64,000 nucleotides of DNA from Variovorax sp. J22G73 (lineage in GTDB: Bacteria; Pseudomonadota; Gammaproteobacteria; Burkholderiales; Burkholderiaceae_C), in the NCBI RefSeq assembly GCF_030317035.1, contig NZ_JASZYK010000002.1, positions 186,001-250,000 of the forward strand. The letters are read 5' to 3'. Numbering within the stretch: the first letter of the stretch is position 1; each line of letters begins with the position of its first letter. Below are positions 18,722 to 28,035 of the stretch, piece after piece. A model generated the notes under the pieces. That model saw nothing but the letters and a program-made list of their open reading frames with translations. It did no database searches and was not told the DNA's origin. The position numbers were made by a program, and so were the translations under genes.

Positions 18722-19486
18722 TTGCTGCGGGACGAGGTGGCCAGCGCGCGCCACCTCGTACGCCTCGTACGTCGCGTGCATGGCGTGCGCGGCCGTCGCG
18801 CGCAACGCCCGCAGGTCGATGTGCCGGGCCGCCTGCGCGGCGTCGGCCTGCTGCAGGTGCGGCACCACGCCCAGCAGCGGCGCGCCCAGGCGCGCGCGCA
18901 GCGTCTGCAGGTTGGCCTGCGGCGCGAGCATCGCGGGATCGACCATGCTGGCCACCCAGCCCGCCAGCACCAGCCCGCGCGCGCGCACGGCCTCGGCCGT
19001 CAGCAGCGCATGGTTGAGGCAGCCCAGCCGCAGCCCGACCACCAGCACCACGGGCAGGCCCAGCGCCACGGCCAGGTCGGCGCTGTCGAGGTCGTCGCCG
19101 AAGGGCACGCAAAAGCCGCCCACGCCTTCGACCACCACCGCATCGGCGCGCGCCGCCAGTTCGGCGTAAGCCGAGAGCATCGGCTGCAGTGCGATGCGCA
19201 CGCCCTCTTCCTTCGCGGCCAGGTGCGGCGACATGGGGGCGCGCAGCAGGTACGGGCAACGCAAGGCCAGCGGCGCATCGACGTTGCCGGCGGAGTCGAG
19301 CCGCTCCACGTCTTCGTTGCACGATGCCCCATCTGTCCCATCGATGTCGTCCAGCCCTGCCGCCACCGGCTTCATGCCGACCGCGCGCAGACCCGAGCCC
19401 GCCAGCAGGTGCAGCATGGCGCTGCTGACCAGCGTCTTGCCGATGCCGGTGTCGGTGCCGGTCACGAACCAGTGGCGGCGCGTCAT
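18704..19486 (-). CDS. bioD: Dethiobiotin synthetase
   Basis: A 260-residue ATP-dependent carboxylase that closes the ureido ring of 7,8-diaminopelargonic acid to give dethiobiotin, the penultimate biotin step. The P-loop is GTDTGIGKT at residues 10-18. KPVAAG near 40 and [16 protein letters not shown] near 117 are family signatures. It is the last gene of bioA-bioF-bioD and overlaps bioF by four bases (ATGA). It is somewhat longer than the usual 225-230 residues because of an Ala/His-rich C-terminal extension. Its end overlaps the converging aldo/keto reductase gene. Confidence 0.95.
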   Translation of the reverse strand: MTRRHWFVTGTDTGIGKTLVSSAMLHLLAGSGLRAVGMKPVAAGLDDIDGTDGASCNEDVERLDSAGNVDAPLALRCPYLLRAPMSPHLAAKEEGVRIALQPMLSAYAELAARADAVVVEGVGGFCVPFGDDLDSADLAVALGLPVVLVVGLRLGCLNHALLTAEAVRARGLVLAGWVASMVDPAMLAPQANLQTLRARLGAPLLGVVPHLQQADAAQAARHIDLRALRATAAHAMHATYEAYEVARAGHLVPQQSAALA

Positions 19487-20748
19487 GCGGCCTCCCGTTC
19501 GGCTTGCGACGGACGGGCCGACGGTTCGCCCAGTGACTCGCCCAACGCGTCACCCACGGCTTCGACCAGCCGCGCCACATCGGCCTCCCCGTGGCTCGCC
19601 GACAGCGCGATGCGCAGCCGCGCCGTGCCCGCCGGCACGGTCGGCGGGCGGATGGCGCCCACGCGCAGGCCGCGCGCGTCGAGCCGCGCCGCCACGCGCA
19701 TCGCCCGTGCGTTGTCGCCCAGCACCAGCGGCTGGATGGCCGTCGGCGACGGTGCCAGCCACGCGCTGCCGTCCGCGGGCAGCACCGCCTGCAAGCCCTG
19801 CCGCAGCTGCGCGATGCGCGCCTGCAGCCGCGCGCGGCGACGCGCGCCCTCTTCGCCTTCGATCAATGCCAGGCTCGCCAGCAGCGCATGCGCCACCGCC
19901 GGCGGCGCGGCCGTGGTGAAGATGTAGGGCCGCGCGCGCTGCACCAGGTAGTCGATCACCGTGCGGTGCGCTGCCACGAAGGCGCCCGACACGCCCGCCG
20001 CCTTGCCCAGCGTGCCCACCAGCACCAGCCGCTCGGAGCGCAGGCCCAGCGCCTGCAGCACGCCGCGCCCCGTGGACCCGAGCACGCCGAAGCCGTGCGC
20101 GTCGTCGATGACCAGCCACGCGTCGTGCCGCTCGGCCAGCGCGAGCAGCTCGGCCACGGGCGCGAGGTGGCCGTCCATGCTGAAGACCGCGTCGCTCACG
20201 ATGAGCTTCACCGGCGCATTGCAGGCGGCGAGCTGCGCGTCGAGCGCGGCCACGTCGCAGTGCGCGTAGCGCTCCACGCGCGCCTTGGCCAGCCGCGCGC
20301 CGTCGATCAGCGAGGCGTGGTTGAGCGACTCCGAGAAGATCACCGCGTCCGCCCCGCCCAGCGCCGACAGCACGGCCAGGTTGGCCATGTAGCCGGTGCA
20401 GAAGAACAGGCTGCGGGCTTCGGGAATGTGGGGCGACATCCAGTCCGCGAGCTTGTCTTCGAGCAACGCGTGCGCCCGCGAATGGCCGAGGATGAGGTGC
20501 GAGCCGCCACTGCCCGTGCCGTACAGCGCCGCGCCCTCGGCCCAGGCCTCGGCCAGCGCGGGGTGCGCGGCCAGGCCCAGGTAGTCGTTGCTGCTGAAGC
20601 ACAGCATGGTGCGCGGCGCGGCGGTGCCGGCCAGCGTCAGCGTCTGCTCGGGGGCGCAGGCGGTTTCCGCGATGTGTCGGCGGCGGCGCAGCGATTGCGC
20701 GTCGAGCGCGGCGATCTCGCCCTGCAGGCGGTCAAGCAAGCGCGACAT
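19483..20748 (-). CDS. bioF: 8-amino-7-oxononanoate synthase
   Basis: A 421-residue PLP enzyme that condenses pimeloyl-ACP (or pimeloyl-CoA) with alanine. Family signatures are [60 protein letters not shown] and the PLP lysine in [13 protein letters not shown] near residue 248. It overlaps bioA by 17 bases upstream and bioD by four bases downstream, so the three genes are probably one transcript. The C-terminal 20 residues are a variable tail. Confidence 0.95.
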   Translation of the reverse strand: MSRLLDRLQGEIAALDAQSLRRRRHIAETACAPEQTLTLAGTAAPRTMLCFSSNDYLGLAAHPALAEAWAEGAALYGTGSGGSHLILGHSRAHALLEDKLADWMSPHIPEARSLFFCTGYMANLAVLSALGGADAVIFSESLNHASLIDGARLAKARVERYAHCDVAALDAQLAACNAPVKLIVSDAVFSMDGHLAPVAELLALAERHDAWLVIDDAHGFGVLGSTGRGVLQALGLRSERLVLVGTLGKAAGVSGAFVAAHRTVIDYLVQRARPYIFTTAAPPAVAHALLASLALIEGEEGARRRARLQARIAQLRQGLQAVLPADGSAWLAPSPTAIQPLVLGDNARAMRVAARLDARGLRVGAIRPPTVPAGTARLRIALSASHGEADVARLVEAVGDALGESLGEPSARPSQAEREAA

Positions 20749-22147
20749 CGCGGGCTCCCTTGTTGTCGCCCGTGGCCATGGCCATGACCGACTTCAGCGT
20801 GGCCAGCGTGCCGTCGACCAGCTGGTCGATCTCGCCGTCGCCGATCACATACGGTGGCATCAGGTACACGGTCGCGCCGATGGGCCGCACCAGCAGGCCG
20901 TGCGCGCGCGCCGCCAGGTGAAAGCGCTCGGCGAAGCGCGCGCCGGGTTCGCGCACGTCGAAGGCGGTGATCATTCCGCGCTGGCGCAGGTGGTCGACCT
21001 GGAGCCCCTGCAGGCCTTCCAGCCCTTCGCGCAGCCGCTGCAGCAGGCGCTGCGCACGGCCGCGGTTGCGCCGCAAGGCGTCTTCGCGCTCGAACAGGTC
21101 CAGCGTGGCCAGCGCCGCGCGGCAGGCCAGCGCGTTGCCGGTGTACGAATGCGAATGCAGAAAGCTGCGCGCCGCGTCGTCGTCGACGAAGCCGTCGTAG
21201 ATGGCGTCGCGCGTCATCACCAGCGCCAGCGGCAGGTAACCGCCGCTGATGCCCTTCGACAGGCACAGAAAGTCGGGCCAGATGCCCGCCTGCTCGCACG
21301 CGAAGAAGGTGCCGGTGCGCCCGCAGCCCACGGCGATTTCGTCGGCGATCAGGTGCACGCCGAAGCGGTCGCACAGCGCGCGCACCCGGCGCAGGTAGGC
21401 CGGGTCGTGCATGGCCATGCCGGTGGCGCACTGCACCAGCGGCTCGACGATGACGGCGGCGATGCTGTCGTGCTGCTCGGCCAGCAGCGCTTCGAGTTCG
21501 TCGGCGGCGCGGTGCGCGACGGCGGCCGCGTCTTCGCCTTCGCCTGCATGGCGCGCATCCGGCGAGGCCACGAGGTGCGCCTGCGCCAGCAGGGGCGCGT
21601 ACGCGTCGCGGAACACGGGCACGTCGGTCACGTGCAGCGCGCCGAGCGTTTCGCCGTGGTAGCTCTGCTTGAGCGCGACGAAGCGCTGCTTGCCGCCGCG
21701 GCCCGCGTTGCGCCATGCGTGGAAGCTCATCTTCAGCGCGATTTCCACGGCCGATGCGCCGTCGGACGCATAGAAGCAATGGCCCAGCGCATGGCCGGTG
21801 AGCGCGGACAGCCGCTCGGCCAGTTCCACGGCCGGCGCATGCGTGCAGCCCGCGAGCATCACGTGCGAGAAACGGTCGAGCTGGTCTTTCAGCGCGGCAT
21901 TGAGCGCCGGGTGCGCGTGGCCGAACAGGTTGACCCACCACGAGCTGGTGGCGTCCAGGTAGCGCCGGCCTTCGGCATCGAACAGCCACACGCCCTCGCC
22001 CCGCGCGATGGGCAGGGGCGGCACGGCCTCTAGGCGGATGCTCTGCGTGCAGGGGTGCCAGACGTGGCGCCGGCTGCGTTGCTGCCAGCCGGCGTTCGAG
22101 GCGGGCGAAGCATGGGAATCTGGGGAGAAAGCGGTCGTCGAGGGCAC
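20732..22147 (-). CDS. bioA: Adenosylmethionine-8-amino-7-oxononanoate aminotransferase
   Basis: A 471-residue class III PLP aminotransferase that converts 8-amino-7-oxononanoate to 7,8-diaminopelargonate, using SAM as amino donor. Signatures are HVWHPCTQ near the start, [31 protein letters not shown], and the PLP lysine in [11 protein letters not shown] near 300. I choose the GTG at 22147 because AAAAAAGGA precedes it with eight-base spacing and family homology begins soon after. The ATG at 22282 would add 45 unlikely residues. One oddity: the usual DEI(A/M)TGFGRTG motif reads [11 protein letters not shown]. First gene of the biotin operon; bioB and bioC are not in the window. Confidence 0.93.
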   Translation of the reverse strand: MPSTTAFSPDSHASPASNAGWQQRSRRHVWHPCTQSIRLEAVPPLPIARGEGVWLFDAEGRRYLDATSSWWVNLFGHAHPALNAALKDQLDRFSHVMLAGCTHAPAVELAERLSALTGHALGHCFYASDGASAVEIALKMSFHAWRNAGRGGKQRFVALKQSYHGETLGALHVTDVPVFRDAYAPLLAQAHLVASPDARHAGEGEDAAAVAHRAADELEALLAEQHDSIAAVIVEPLVQCATGMAMHDPAYLRRVRALCDRFGVHLIADEIAVGCGRTGTFFACEQAGIWPDFLCLSKGISGGYLPLALVMTRDAIYDGFVDDDAARSFLHSHSYTGNALACRAALATLDLFEREDALRRNRGRAQRLLQRLREGLEGLQGLQVDHLRQRGMITAFDVREPGARFAERFHLAARAHGLLVRPIGATVYLMPPYVIGDGEIDQLVDGTLATLKSVMAMATGDNKGARDVALA

Positions 22148-22181
22148 CCGTGCAGTCCTTTTTTCAGGGGCAAGGCGCGGG

Positions 22182-22210
22182 ATCGTATCGGCGCATCCGG
22201 GGCGCGGCAA
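22182..22210 (-). promoter_or_regulatory. Candidate sigma-70 promoter of bioAFD
   Basis: On the minus strand, TTGCCG (22205-22210) and TACGAT (22182-22187) are separated by 17 bases, with four of six matches each to the consensus hexamers. The -10 is about 35 bases before the GTG start. The remaining part of the 319-base gap (22211-22466) shows no gene. I see no recognisable BirA or BioR operator. Confidence 0.35.
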
Positions 22211-22466
22211 ACGCCTAAAACCAGGGCGGAATGACGGCTGGTTCGGCGGCGTTCGCCAGTGTTGCGTGCGTGTTCGATGCAAGGTCGCTGAACAAGCCGA
22301 GTTCCTCGCTTCAGCCGGCCGTGGCGGGAAAACGCAAGTTGTCTGGCTGGCGCCAGAAACTGGTCACGAATGTCCGGTTGGCACGACTTGGTTGCGCGGT
22401 CTGCGGTTTTCAGACACGCGCGGTGGCCGGTTTCAACCCATGCGCCGCGAGCGCGCGACCGACGGT

Positions 22467-23339
22467 TCAGGCGCTGCTCTTCTTCACCAGCGCCGTGATG
22501 TATTCGCGCAGCGACACCACGCCGCGCTCCGGCTGGTCGGGCCGCTCGCAATGGTCCAGCGTGGCGCGCGTCATGGCCGCGTACGACCGGGCCGCCGCAT
22601 CGGAAAAGCCTTGCGCCTTGAATGCCTGCTCCCACTGCTCGGGCGGCGTCACCTCGACGGCGACCGGCCGTCCCAGCGCCTCGGCGAAGGCCTGCGCCAC
22701 GTCGGCGGGCATGTAGCGCTGCGGCCCTTCGACAAAGTGCGGCCCCGACGGCGCGGGCGACCCCAGCATCAGCTTCGCGGCGAACTGCCCGAGGTCGTGC
22801 GGCGCCACCATCGGCAGGACGAAGTCGGCCGGGTACAGGCTGTGCACCGTGCCGTCTTCGCGCGCGGTTTTCAGCGAGGCGTCCCAGTTGCTCATGTAGT
22901 AGGCCGCGCGAATGGCGCTGAACGGCACGGGGCCGGCTTGCAGCGCCTGCTCCATTTCGTAGAGCACGCTCGAATCGCCCACCCCCTGGCCGGAGACATC
23001 GGGTTGCGCGCCGTAGGTCGACTCGCCGACGATCTTCTCCAGCTTGCAGCCTTCCAGCGCCGCGACGATGGCATGCAGCGTCTTGCGCTCCTCGGCCACG
23101 GTGTCGGTGGACGGCGGCGCTGGCGGGTTGAGCACGAAGACGCGCGTGCCGCCCAGGAACACGCGGTGCAGCGCGGCGGTGTCGAGCACATCGACCACCG
23201 CCACGCGCGCGCCCTTGGTCTGCAGTGCCTGCGTCTTGTGCGCGTCGCGGGTGACCACGGTCACGGGCTCGTTGTGCGCGAGCAGCGCCTGCGCCAGAGC
23301 CGAGCCGACGTGGCCGGTGGCGCCTAGAACGATGTGCAT
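22467..23339 (-). CDS. NmrA-like NAD(P)-binding protein
   Basis: A 290-residue atypical short-chain dehydrogenase of the NmrA/HSCARG group. The Rossmann glycine motif is GATGHVGSAL at residues 6-15. No catalytic YxxxK in the classical position is evident, as usual for NmrA-type sensors and quinone reductases. A strong GGAGG precedes the ATG at 23339. Members bind NAD(P)H and act either as redox sensors or as quinone oxidoreductases (QOR2 type). It stands as a single gene, with a 47-base gap to the upstream small gene. Confidence 0.85.
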   Translation of the reverse strand: MHIVLGATGHVGSALAQALLAHNEPVTVVTRDAHKTQALQTKGARVAVVDVLDTAALHRVFLGGTRVFVLNPPAPPSTDTVAEERKTLHAIVAALEGCKLEKIVGESTYGAQPDVSGQGVGDSSVLYEMEQALQAGPVPFSAIRAAYYMSNWDASLKTAREDGTVHSLYPADFVLPMVAPHDLGQFAAKLMLGSPAPSGPHFVEGPQRYMPADVAQAFAEALGRPVAVEVTPPEQWEQAFKAQGFSDAAARSYAAMTRATLDHCERPDQPERGVVSLREYITALVKKSSA

Positions 23340-23386
23340 GAGCTTTCCTCCGCTTCCTCGGTTCAGTTCGGTTCGGTTCGAACGCT

Positions 23387-23698
23387 TCAGCCGCGCTTCT
23401 CTGCGTTGCGCTTGCGCGTGGCCGCGGCCTTCTTCGCGGACGCTGACCGTTCCGCCGCCGTGCGGTTCGCGGCAGCGGCGCCGCCCAGGTGGCCGCCCTT
23501 GCGCGCTGGCGCGTGGTTCTCGGCCTTGCCCCGACCGGAGCCGCTCTTCTTGCCGCCGCCGGTCTCGGCATTCACCGTGGCCCAGGCGCGCCTTTCGGCT
23601 TCCGCCTTGCCGACGCCGCGCTGTTCGTAGCCCTTCTCGATGTGCTGGGCCTCGCGTTTCTGCTTGTCCGTGTAGGACGACTTGTCGCCTCTTGGCAT
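23387..23698 (-). CDS. Small basic protein of the family often named plasmid stabilization protein
   Basis: A 103-residue very basic protein. The first 55 residues are a conserved segment (MPRGDKSSYTDKQKREAQHI, then AERRAWATVN and GGGKKSGSGR), annotated in many genomes as plasmid stabilization protein, and found on chromosomes too. The C-terminal half is Lys/Ala/Arg-rich like a histone-H1 tail (SASAKKAAATRKRNAEKRG), which suggests nucleic-acid binding. AGGAG precedes the start. The name is historical: no toxin, antitoxin or partition partner is present here. Confidence 0.8.
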   Translation of the reverse strand: MPRGDKSSYTDKQKREAQHIEKGYEQRGVGKAEAERRAWATVNAETGGGKKSGSGRGKAENHAPARKGGHLGGAAAANRTAAERSASAKKAAATRKRNAEKRG

Positions 23699-23863
23699 GG
23701 CATGGCTCCTTCGCGTTGTCGCACTGTCACTGTGCGCGTTGAGATGGCTCCATGCTGGGCAAGACGCGTCCGCGTTGGGTAAGAAGACGCACGCGGCGCG
23801 CGTCAGCCTTGTCTGGCGTGGCCGGCGAAACCGGCCGTGGCGGCGCTCGTTGGCAAGGGCGGG

Positions 23864-24757
23864 TCAGCCGCTCTGCTTCATCCGCCGCAGGTGCGCCAGC
23901 ATTTCCTCGCGCACCACGCCCGTGATGTGGCTGCGCCGCCCACTCTCCAGCATGCCCAGGCGCCGCGCCACCGGCCGGCCCGGCAGCTGCAGCACGCACA
24001 GCGCGGGGTCGCTTTCCCAGTCGAAGTTCTTCAGCAGCGGCGCCATGGTGAAGCCCACGTTCTTGCGCACCAGCTCGGCGATGGCCAGCAGCGAATTCAG
24101 CTCCAGGAATTCGCGCGGCACCAGCTGCATGCGGCGCAGGTGGCGGTCGATGCGCGCGCCGGTCGGCGTGCGGCGGTCGAAGCGAATGAAGGGGTGCGTG
24201 GCGAACAGGTGCGCAATGGAGGTGTCGGGTGACGCGATGCCCGAATTGGCGATGACGGTCAGCGACTCGTCGTAGCACGGCGTCCACAGCAGCCCGGGCA
24301 CCTCGGGCCACTGCCGCTCGACGACCACGGCCGCGTCGAGCTCGCCGCTCACCACGTCCTGCATCAGCTGCGTCTGCTCGCGCACGCGCAGCTCCACCTC
24401 CAGGTTCGGGTGCAGCGACTTCAGCTGCGCCAGCGTGCTCGACAGCAGCCCCATGGCTGAGATGAGCGAGCCGAGCTTGATGGTGCCGGCGATCTGACGC
24501 TGGTCCTGCAGGTCGCGCCGCATCGACTCGTACTGCGCCAGCAGCTCCTCCGCGCGCGGCAGCAGCAGGTGGCCGGCGGGGCTCAGCACCATGGTGCGGC
24601 CGGTCTTGTCGAACAGGGTCTTGTTCATTTCCCCTTCGAGGGCGCGCATCTGCTGGCCCACGGCCGCCTGCGTGAGCGCGACCTGGTCGGCCGCCGCGGC
24701 GAAGGAGCCGCCGCGGGCGGCGGCCACGAAGGTGCGGAGGAAGCGGATGGTGCTCAT
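23864..24757 (-). CDS. LysR family transcriptional regulator
   Basis: A 297-residue regulator. The N-terminal winged helix (residues 1-60) reads MSTIRFLRTFVAAARGGSFAAAADQVALTQAAVGQQMRALE. The substrate-binding domain spans about 90-290. The start at 24757 gives the canonical LysR N-terminus; 36 more residues in frame are rejected because they come from the AT-rich promoter. It is divergent from the C45 hydrolase/Opp operon across 186 bases and very probably controls it. The effector is likely to be a peptide- or amide-like compound imported by that system. Confidence 0.92.
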   Translation of the reverse strand: MSTIRFLRTFVAAARGGSFAAAADQVALTQAAVGQQMRALEGEMNKTLFDKTGRTMVLSPAGHLLLPRAEELLAQYESMRRDLQDQRQIAGTIKLGSLISAMGLLSSTLAQLKSLHPNLEVELRVREQTQLMQDVVSGELDAAVVVERQWPEVPGLLWTPCYDESLTVIANSGIASPDTSIAHLFATHPFIRFDRRTPTGARIDRHLRRMQLVPREFLELNSLLAIAELVRKNVGFTMAPLLKNFDWESDPALCVLQLPGRPVARRLGMLESGRRSHITGVVREEMLAHLRRMKQSG

Positions 24758-24810
24758 GGCGGGCGTGCCCGAGGGGCGGCGACGGGTCGCAGACCGACGG
24801 AAGGGAAAGT

Positions 24811-24858
24811 TTTTCTTTATTAATTCTAAATAATTTTTAAATTTATTTTTTCCTGTGC
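24811..24858. promoter_or_regulatory. AT-rich divergent control region
   Basis: About 48 bases that are almost pure A and T in a very GC-rich genome, between the LysR gene and the C45 hydrolase gene. Within it AAATAATTTTTAAATTTATT forms an imperfect dyad. LysR regulators bind AT-rich T-N11-A dyads at such divergent promoters, so this is the probable operator and promoter zone for both genes. Confidence 0.65.
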
Positions 24859-24943
24859 TTCCCAAACAATGCGGGCCATGGTCACTGCCTTAGCGCCTCC
24901 AGACGGCAGGCAGATGACAAGACCTCCACCGCCCTCCACTGCC

Positions 24944-26095
24944 ATGACCACCCCTCAGTACTTTCCCCTCGTCGATGTTTCCGGCACGCCCCACGCCCGC
25001 GGCGTGCAGCATGGCCGCGCCGTGCCCGAGCGCGTGGCCGGCGGCGTGGCGCTGTACCGCGCCCAGCTCGGCCGCCGCGGCCTGGACGACGCCACCATCC
25101 GCCGCCTGGCGCAGTCGATGGTGCCGCTCATCGAGGCGTACGACGCCAGCTACCTCGAGGAGATGCGCGGCATCGCCGAAGGCGCGGGCGTGCCGCTCGA
25201 AGACATCGTGATGATCAATTGCCGCACCGAGATGCTCTTCGGCTACGCGGACATGAAGCGCGCAGCCGAACCCGCGGCAGACTCGCCCTCGCCCTCTTCC
25301 GAAGACGGCGACTGCACCGGCCTGCTGGTGCTGCCCGCGCGCTCGGCCACCGGCCGGCTCATGCACGCCCACAACTGGGACTGGCGCCAGGAATGCGTGG
25401 ACACCGGCATCGTGCTGCGCATCCGCAACGCGCTCGGGCCCGACATGCTCACCTTCACCGAGGCCGGCGCGCTGGCGCGCCACGGCTTCAACAGCCACGG
25501 CGTGTCGCTCACCGGCAATTCGCTGACCTGCCACGAAGACTTCCAGCACGGTGCCGGCGTGCCGCTGGTGCTGCTGCGCCGCCGCGTGCTGGAGGCCGCC
25601 AACCTCGCGCAGGCGATGAAGACCATCTGGGCCTCGAAGCGCTACTGCGCCAACAACATGATCCTGGCGCAGGCCACGGGCAACGACGGCTCGGGCATCA
25701 GCCTGGAAACCTCGCCGGGCGAGATCTTCTGGACGCTGCCCGAAAACGACCTGCTGGTGCACGCCAACCACTGGATGTCGCCCTCGGCCGTCATCAAGCT
25801 GCGCGACCCCGGCCTGCCGCAGCGCCCCGACAGCATCTACCGCCAGCACCGCGTGGAAAACGCGCTGGGCCGCGTCATCTCGCAACCCGAAGGCCGCATC
25901 GACTGGACCCACGTGAAGGCCGCGCTGGCCGACGAGTTCGGCAAGCCCGACGGCGTGCTGCGCACCCCGAAGCCGGCCGACTTCAGCAGCATCTCGGCCA
26001 CGGTGGCCACCACCCTCATGGACGCGGCCAACCGCGTGATGTGGGTCGCCCGCAAGCCCTACGAGGCCCGCAACTTCCAGGAATACACGCTCTGA
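24944..26095 (+). CDS. C45 family autoproteolytic acyltransferase/hydrolase
   Basis: A 383-residue N-terminal-nucleophile enzyme of the acyl-CoA:6-aminopenicillanate acyltransferase (peptidase C45) family. Such proteins cut themselves just before a cysteine, which becomes the nucleophile. Here it is Cys124 in EDGDCTGLLVLP. A family helix precedes it (YLEEMRGIAEGAGVPLEDIVMINCRTE), and HAHNWDW and FNSHGVSLTGNSL follow. The segment just before the cut, AAEPAADSPSPSSEDGD, is flexible and acidic. I start at 24944; ATGs at 24914 and 24869 are possible. Bacterial members hydrolyse amide bonds of acylated amino acids or beta-lactams. It heads an operon with an alpha/beta hydrolase and an oligopeptide-type importer, so it probably acts on the imported compound. 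Confidence 0.88.
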   Translation: MTTPQYFPLVDVSGTPHARGVQHGRAVPERVAGGVALYRAQLGRRGLDDATIRRLAQSMVPLIEAYDASYLEEMRGIAEGAGVPLEDIVMINCRTEMLFGYADMKRAAEPAADSPSPSSEDGDCTGLLVLPARSATGRLMHAHNWDWRQECVDTGIVLRIRNALGPDMLTFTEAGALARHGFNSHGVSLTGNSLTCHEDFQHGAGVPLVLLRRRVLEAANLAQAMKTIWASKRYCANNMILAQATGNDGSGISLETSPGEIFWTLPENDLLVHANHWMSPSAVIKLRDPGLPQRPDSIYRQHRVENALGRVISQPEGRIDWTHVKAALADEFGKPDGVLRTPKPADFSSISATVATTLMDAANRVMWVARKPYEARNFQEYTL

Positions 26096-26106
26096 GCCGC
26101 GCCGCC

Positions 26107-27039
26107 ATGACACAAGCAAACACCCCCGCAGCCACTTCCTCGAACGTTCCCGCAAACGCTTCCAGCGAAGCCACCACCGCGCTGGCCGACCAGCGCGCCC
26201 GCGCCATCTACGACCTGGGCCCGAGCACCGTCTACGCCTCGCGCACCGACCCGCGCTTCTCGTACTGCACCTACGTGCCGCACCACATCGGCAAGCCGGG
26301 CGCGCGCCCCATGCAGCTGGTGGTGGTCATGCACGGCACGGGCCGCGCCTTCGTCAACTACCGCGAGGCCTTCAGCGGCTTCGCCAAGTGGAACGACTGC
26401 ATCGTGCTGTGCCCGCTGTTCCCGGCGGGCGTGCGCGGCGACGGCAACCGCGACGGCTTCAAGCACCTGGTGGAAGCCGACATCCACTACGACCGCATCC
26501 TGCTGGACATGGTGGCCGAGGTGGCCGAGAAGTTCGGCTGCGACTTCAGCCGCTTCGCCCTCTTCGGCTACTCGGGCGGCGGCCAGTTCGCCAACCGCTT
26601 CGCCATGCTGCACCCCGAGCGCCTGTGGGCGGTGTCCATCGGCGCGCCGGGCTCGGTGACGCAGCTCGACCCGACGCAGGGCTGGTGGGTGGGCACCAGG
26701 GACTTCGAGGCGCGCTTCGGCAAGCCCATCGACCTGGACGCGCTGCGCCACGTGCCGGTGCAGATGATTGCCGGCAAGGCCGACATCGAGACCTGGGAAA
26801 TCACCCACCGCGAAGGCGGCAAGTACTACATGCCCGGCGCCAACGACGCGGGCAAGACCCGGCCCGAGCGGCTGGACACGCTGCGCCGCTCCTTCGAGGC
26901 GGCGGGCGTGGCGGTGCGCTTCGACCTGCTGGACAACGTGCCGCACAACGGCCTGGCCTGCGTGGGCCGCGTGCAAGACTTCCTGGCCGACGCGCTGTAT
27001 GCGCTGCGCGAGCCGCGCGCCGTGTCGTCGTCGGCCTGA
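26107..27039 (+). CDS. Alpha/beta hydrolase
   Basis: A 310-residue serine hydrolase. The oxyanion-hole HGTG is in LVVVMHGTGRAF near residue 78. The nucleophile elbow is GYSGGG (FALFGYSGGGQFANRFA) near residue 157. The acidic residue probably lies in the VQMIAGKADIET segment and the histidine in DNVPHNGL near 281. It resembles poly-hydroxyalkanoate depolymerase-like and feruloyl esterase-like proteins but has no export signal. The first 25 residues are Ala/Thr/Ser-rich. It sits 11 bases after the C45 enzyme gene and 51 bases before the permease gene. It may act in sequence with the C45 enzyme on an imported ester or amide. Confidence 0.87.
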   Translation: MTQANTPAATSSNVPANASSEATTALADQRARAIYDLGPSTVYASRTDPRFSYCTYVPHHIGKPGARPMQLVVVMHGTGRAFVNYREAFSGFAKWNDCIVLCPLFPAGVRGDGNRDGFKHLVEADIHYDRILLDMVAEVAEKFGCDFSRFALFGYSGGGQFANRFAMLHPERLWAVSIGAPGSVTQLDPTQGWWVGTRDFEARFGKPIDLDALRHVPVQMIAGKADIETWEITHREGGKYYMPGANDAGKTRPERLDTLRRSFEAAGVAVRFDLLDNVPHNGLACVGRVQDFLADALYALREPRAVSSSA

Positions 27040-27090
27040 GCGTCCGGCGCTCCGTTCGCAACCCTTTCGCTTCGACAAGGAAAAAGGCCC

Positions 27091-28035
27091 ATGTTCCGTT
27101 TCGCAGCCGCCCGCATCGCGATGGCGATTCCCACACTGCTCATCGTGGCGGTGTCGGTGTTCGTGCTGATACGGCTGATTCCCGGCGACCCGGCCCAGTT
27201 GCTGCTGGGCGACCTCGCCACGCCCGCCAGCCTGGCCGACCTGCGCACGCGCCTGGGCCTGGACCGCTCGCTGCCGGCGCAGTTCGGCATCTGGTTCGGC
27301 CATGTGCTGCAGGGCGACCTGGGCACCTCCATCAACAGCGGGCAGGACGTGCTCTCGCTGGTGACCGACCGCTTTCTCATCAGCGGTCGCATCGTGCTGC
27401 TGGCCGTGGCGCTGGCCGCCATGGTGGCGGTGCCCGCGGGCATGGTCGCCGCGTGGAAGCAGAACCGCGCGCCCGACCTGCTGCTGGTCGGCTCGGCCAC
27501 GCTGCTGGTGTCCATTCCGACCTTCTGGCTCGGGCTGCTGTTGCTGCTGCTGTTCGGGCTGAAGCTGGGCTGGCTGCCGGTGGTGGGCTACGTGGGCATC
27601 GCCGAAGACTGGAAGAACGGCCTGCTGTACCTGGTGCTGCCGGTGCTCACGCTGTTCCTGCACGAGATCGGGGTGCTCATGCGCATGGCGCGCGCCAGCA
27701 CGCTGGAGGTGCTGCGGCTGGACTACATCACGCATGCGCGCGCCAAGGGCCTGTCGGAGCGCGCGGTGCTCATGCGCCACGCCTTCAAGAACGCCTTCGG
27801 CCCGACCTGGACGCTCATCGGCCTGGTGCTGGGCAACCTGCTGGGCGGCATCGCGGTGGTGGAAACGGTGTTCACCATTCCGGGCTTGGGCCGGCTGCTG
27901 GTCGACGCGATCTTCGCGCGCGACTACCCGGTGATCCAGGGCTGCCTGCTGTTCGTGGCGGTGATCTACGTGGTGGTGAACCTCGTCATCGACCTTTGCT
28001 ATCCCTTCTTCGACCCCCGCGTCGCCGTCGAATGA
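27091..28035 (+). CDS. Peptide-type ABC transporter permease (DppB/OppB family)
   Basis: A 314-residue inner-membrane permease with about six helices. The N-terminal MFRFAAARIAMAIPTLLIVAVSVFVLIRLIPGDPA and the C-terminal VVETVFTIPGLGRLLVDAIFARDYPVIQG are the DppB/OppB hallmarks; the EAA loop is TLEVLRLDYITHARAKGLSE near residue 205. AAGGAAAAAGG precedes the start. It overlaps the second permease gene by four bases (ATGA). Together with the OppC-type permease and the fused ATPase it forms the importer core. Confidence 0.94.
   Translation: MFRFAAARIAMAIPTLLIVAVSVFVLIRLIPGDPAQLLLGDLATPASLADLRTRLGLDRSLPAQFGIWFGHVLQGDLGTSINSGQDVLSLVTDRFLISGRIVLLAVALAAMVAVPAGMVAAWKQNRAPDLLLVGSATLLVSIPTFWLGLLLLLLFGLKLGWLPVVGYVGIAEDWKNGLLYLVLPVLTLFLHEIGVLMRMARASTLEVLRLDYITHARAKGLSERAVLMRHAFKNAFGPTWTLIGLVLGNLLGGIAVVETVFTIPGLGRLLVDAIFARDYPVIQGCLLFVAVIYVVVNLVIDLCYPFFDPRVAVE

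Noticed and set aside
23387..23698. A plasmid maintenance system implied by the name plasmid stabilization protein
   Set aside because: Only the small basic protein is present. There is no toxin, antitoxin or ParA/ParB partner, and the flanks are chromosomal housekeeping and regulatory genes.
23820..23836. GGCCGG-CGAAA-CCGGCC hairpin after the LysR gene as a terminator
   Set aside because: Six-base stem without a T-run, in GC-rich DNA where such dyads are common by chance.
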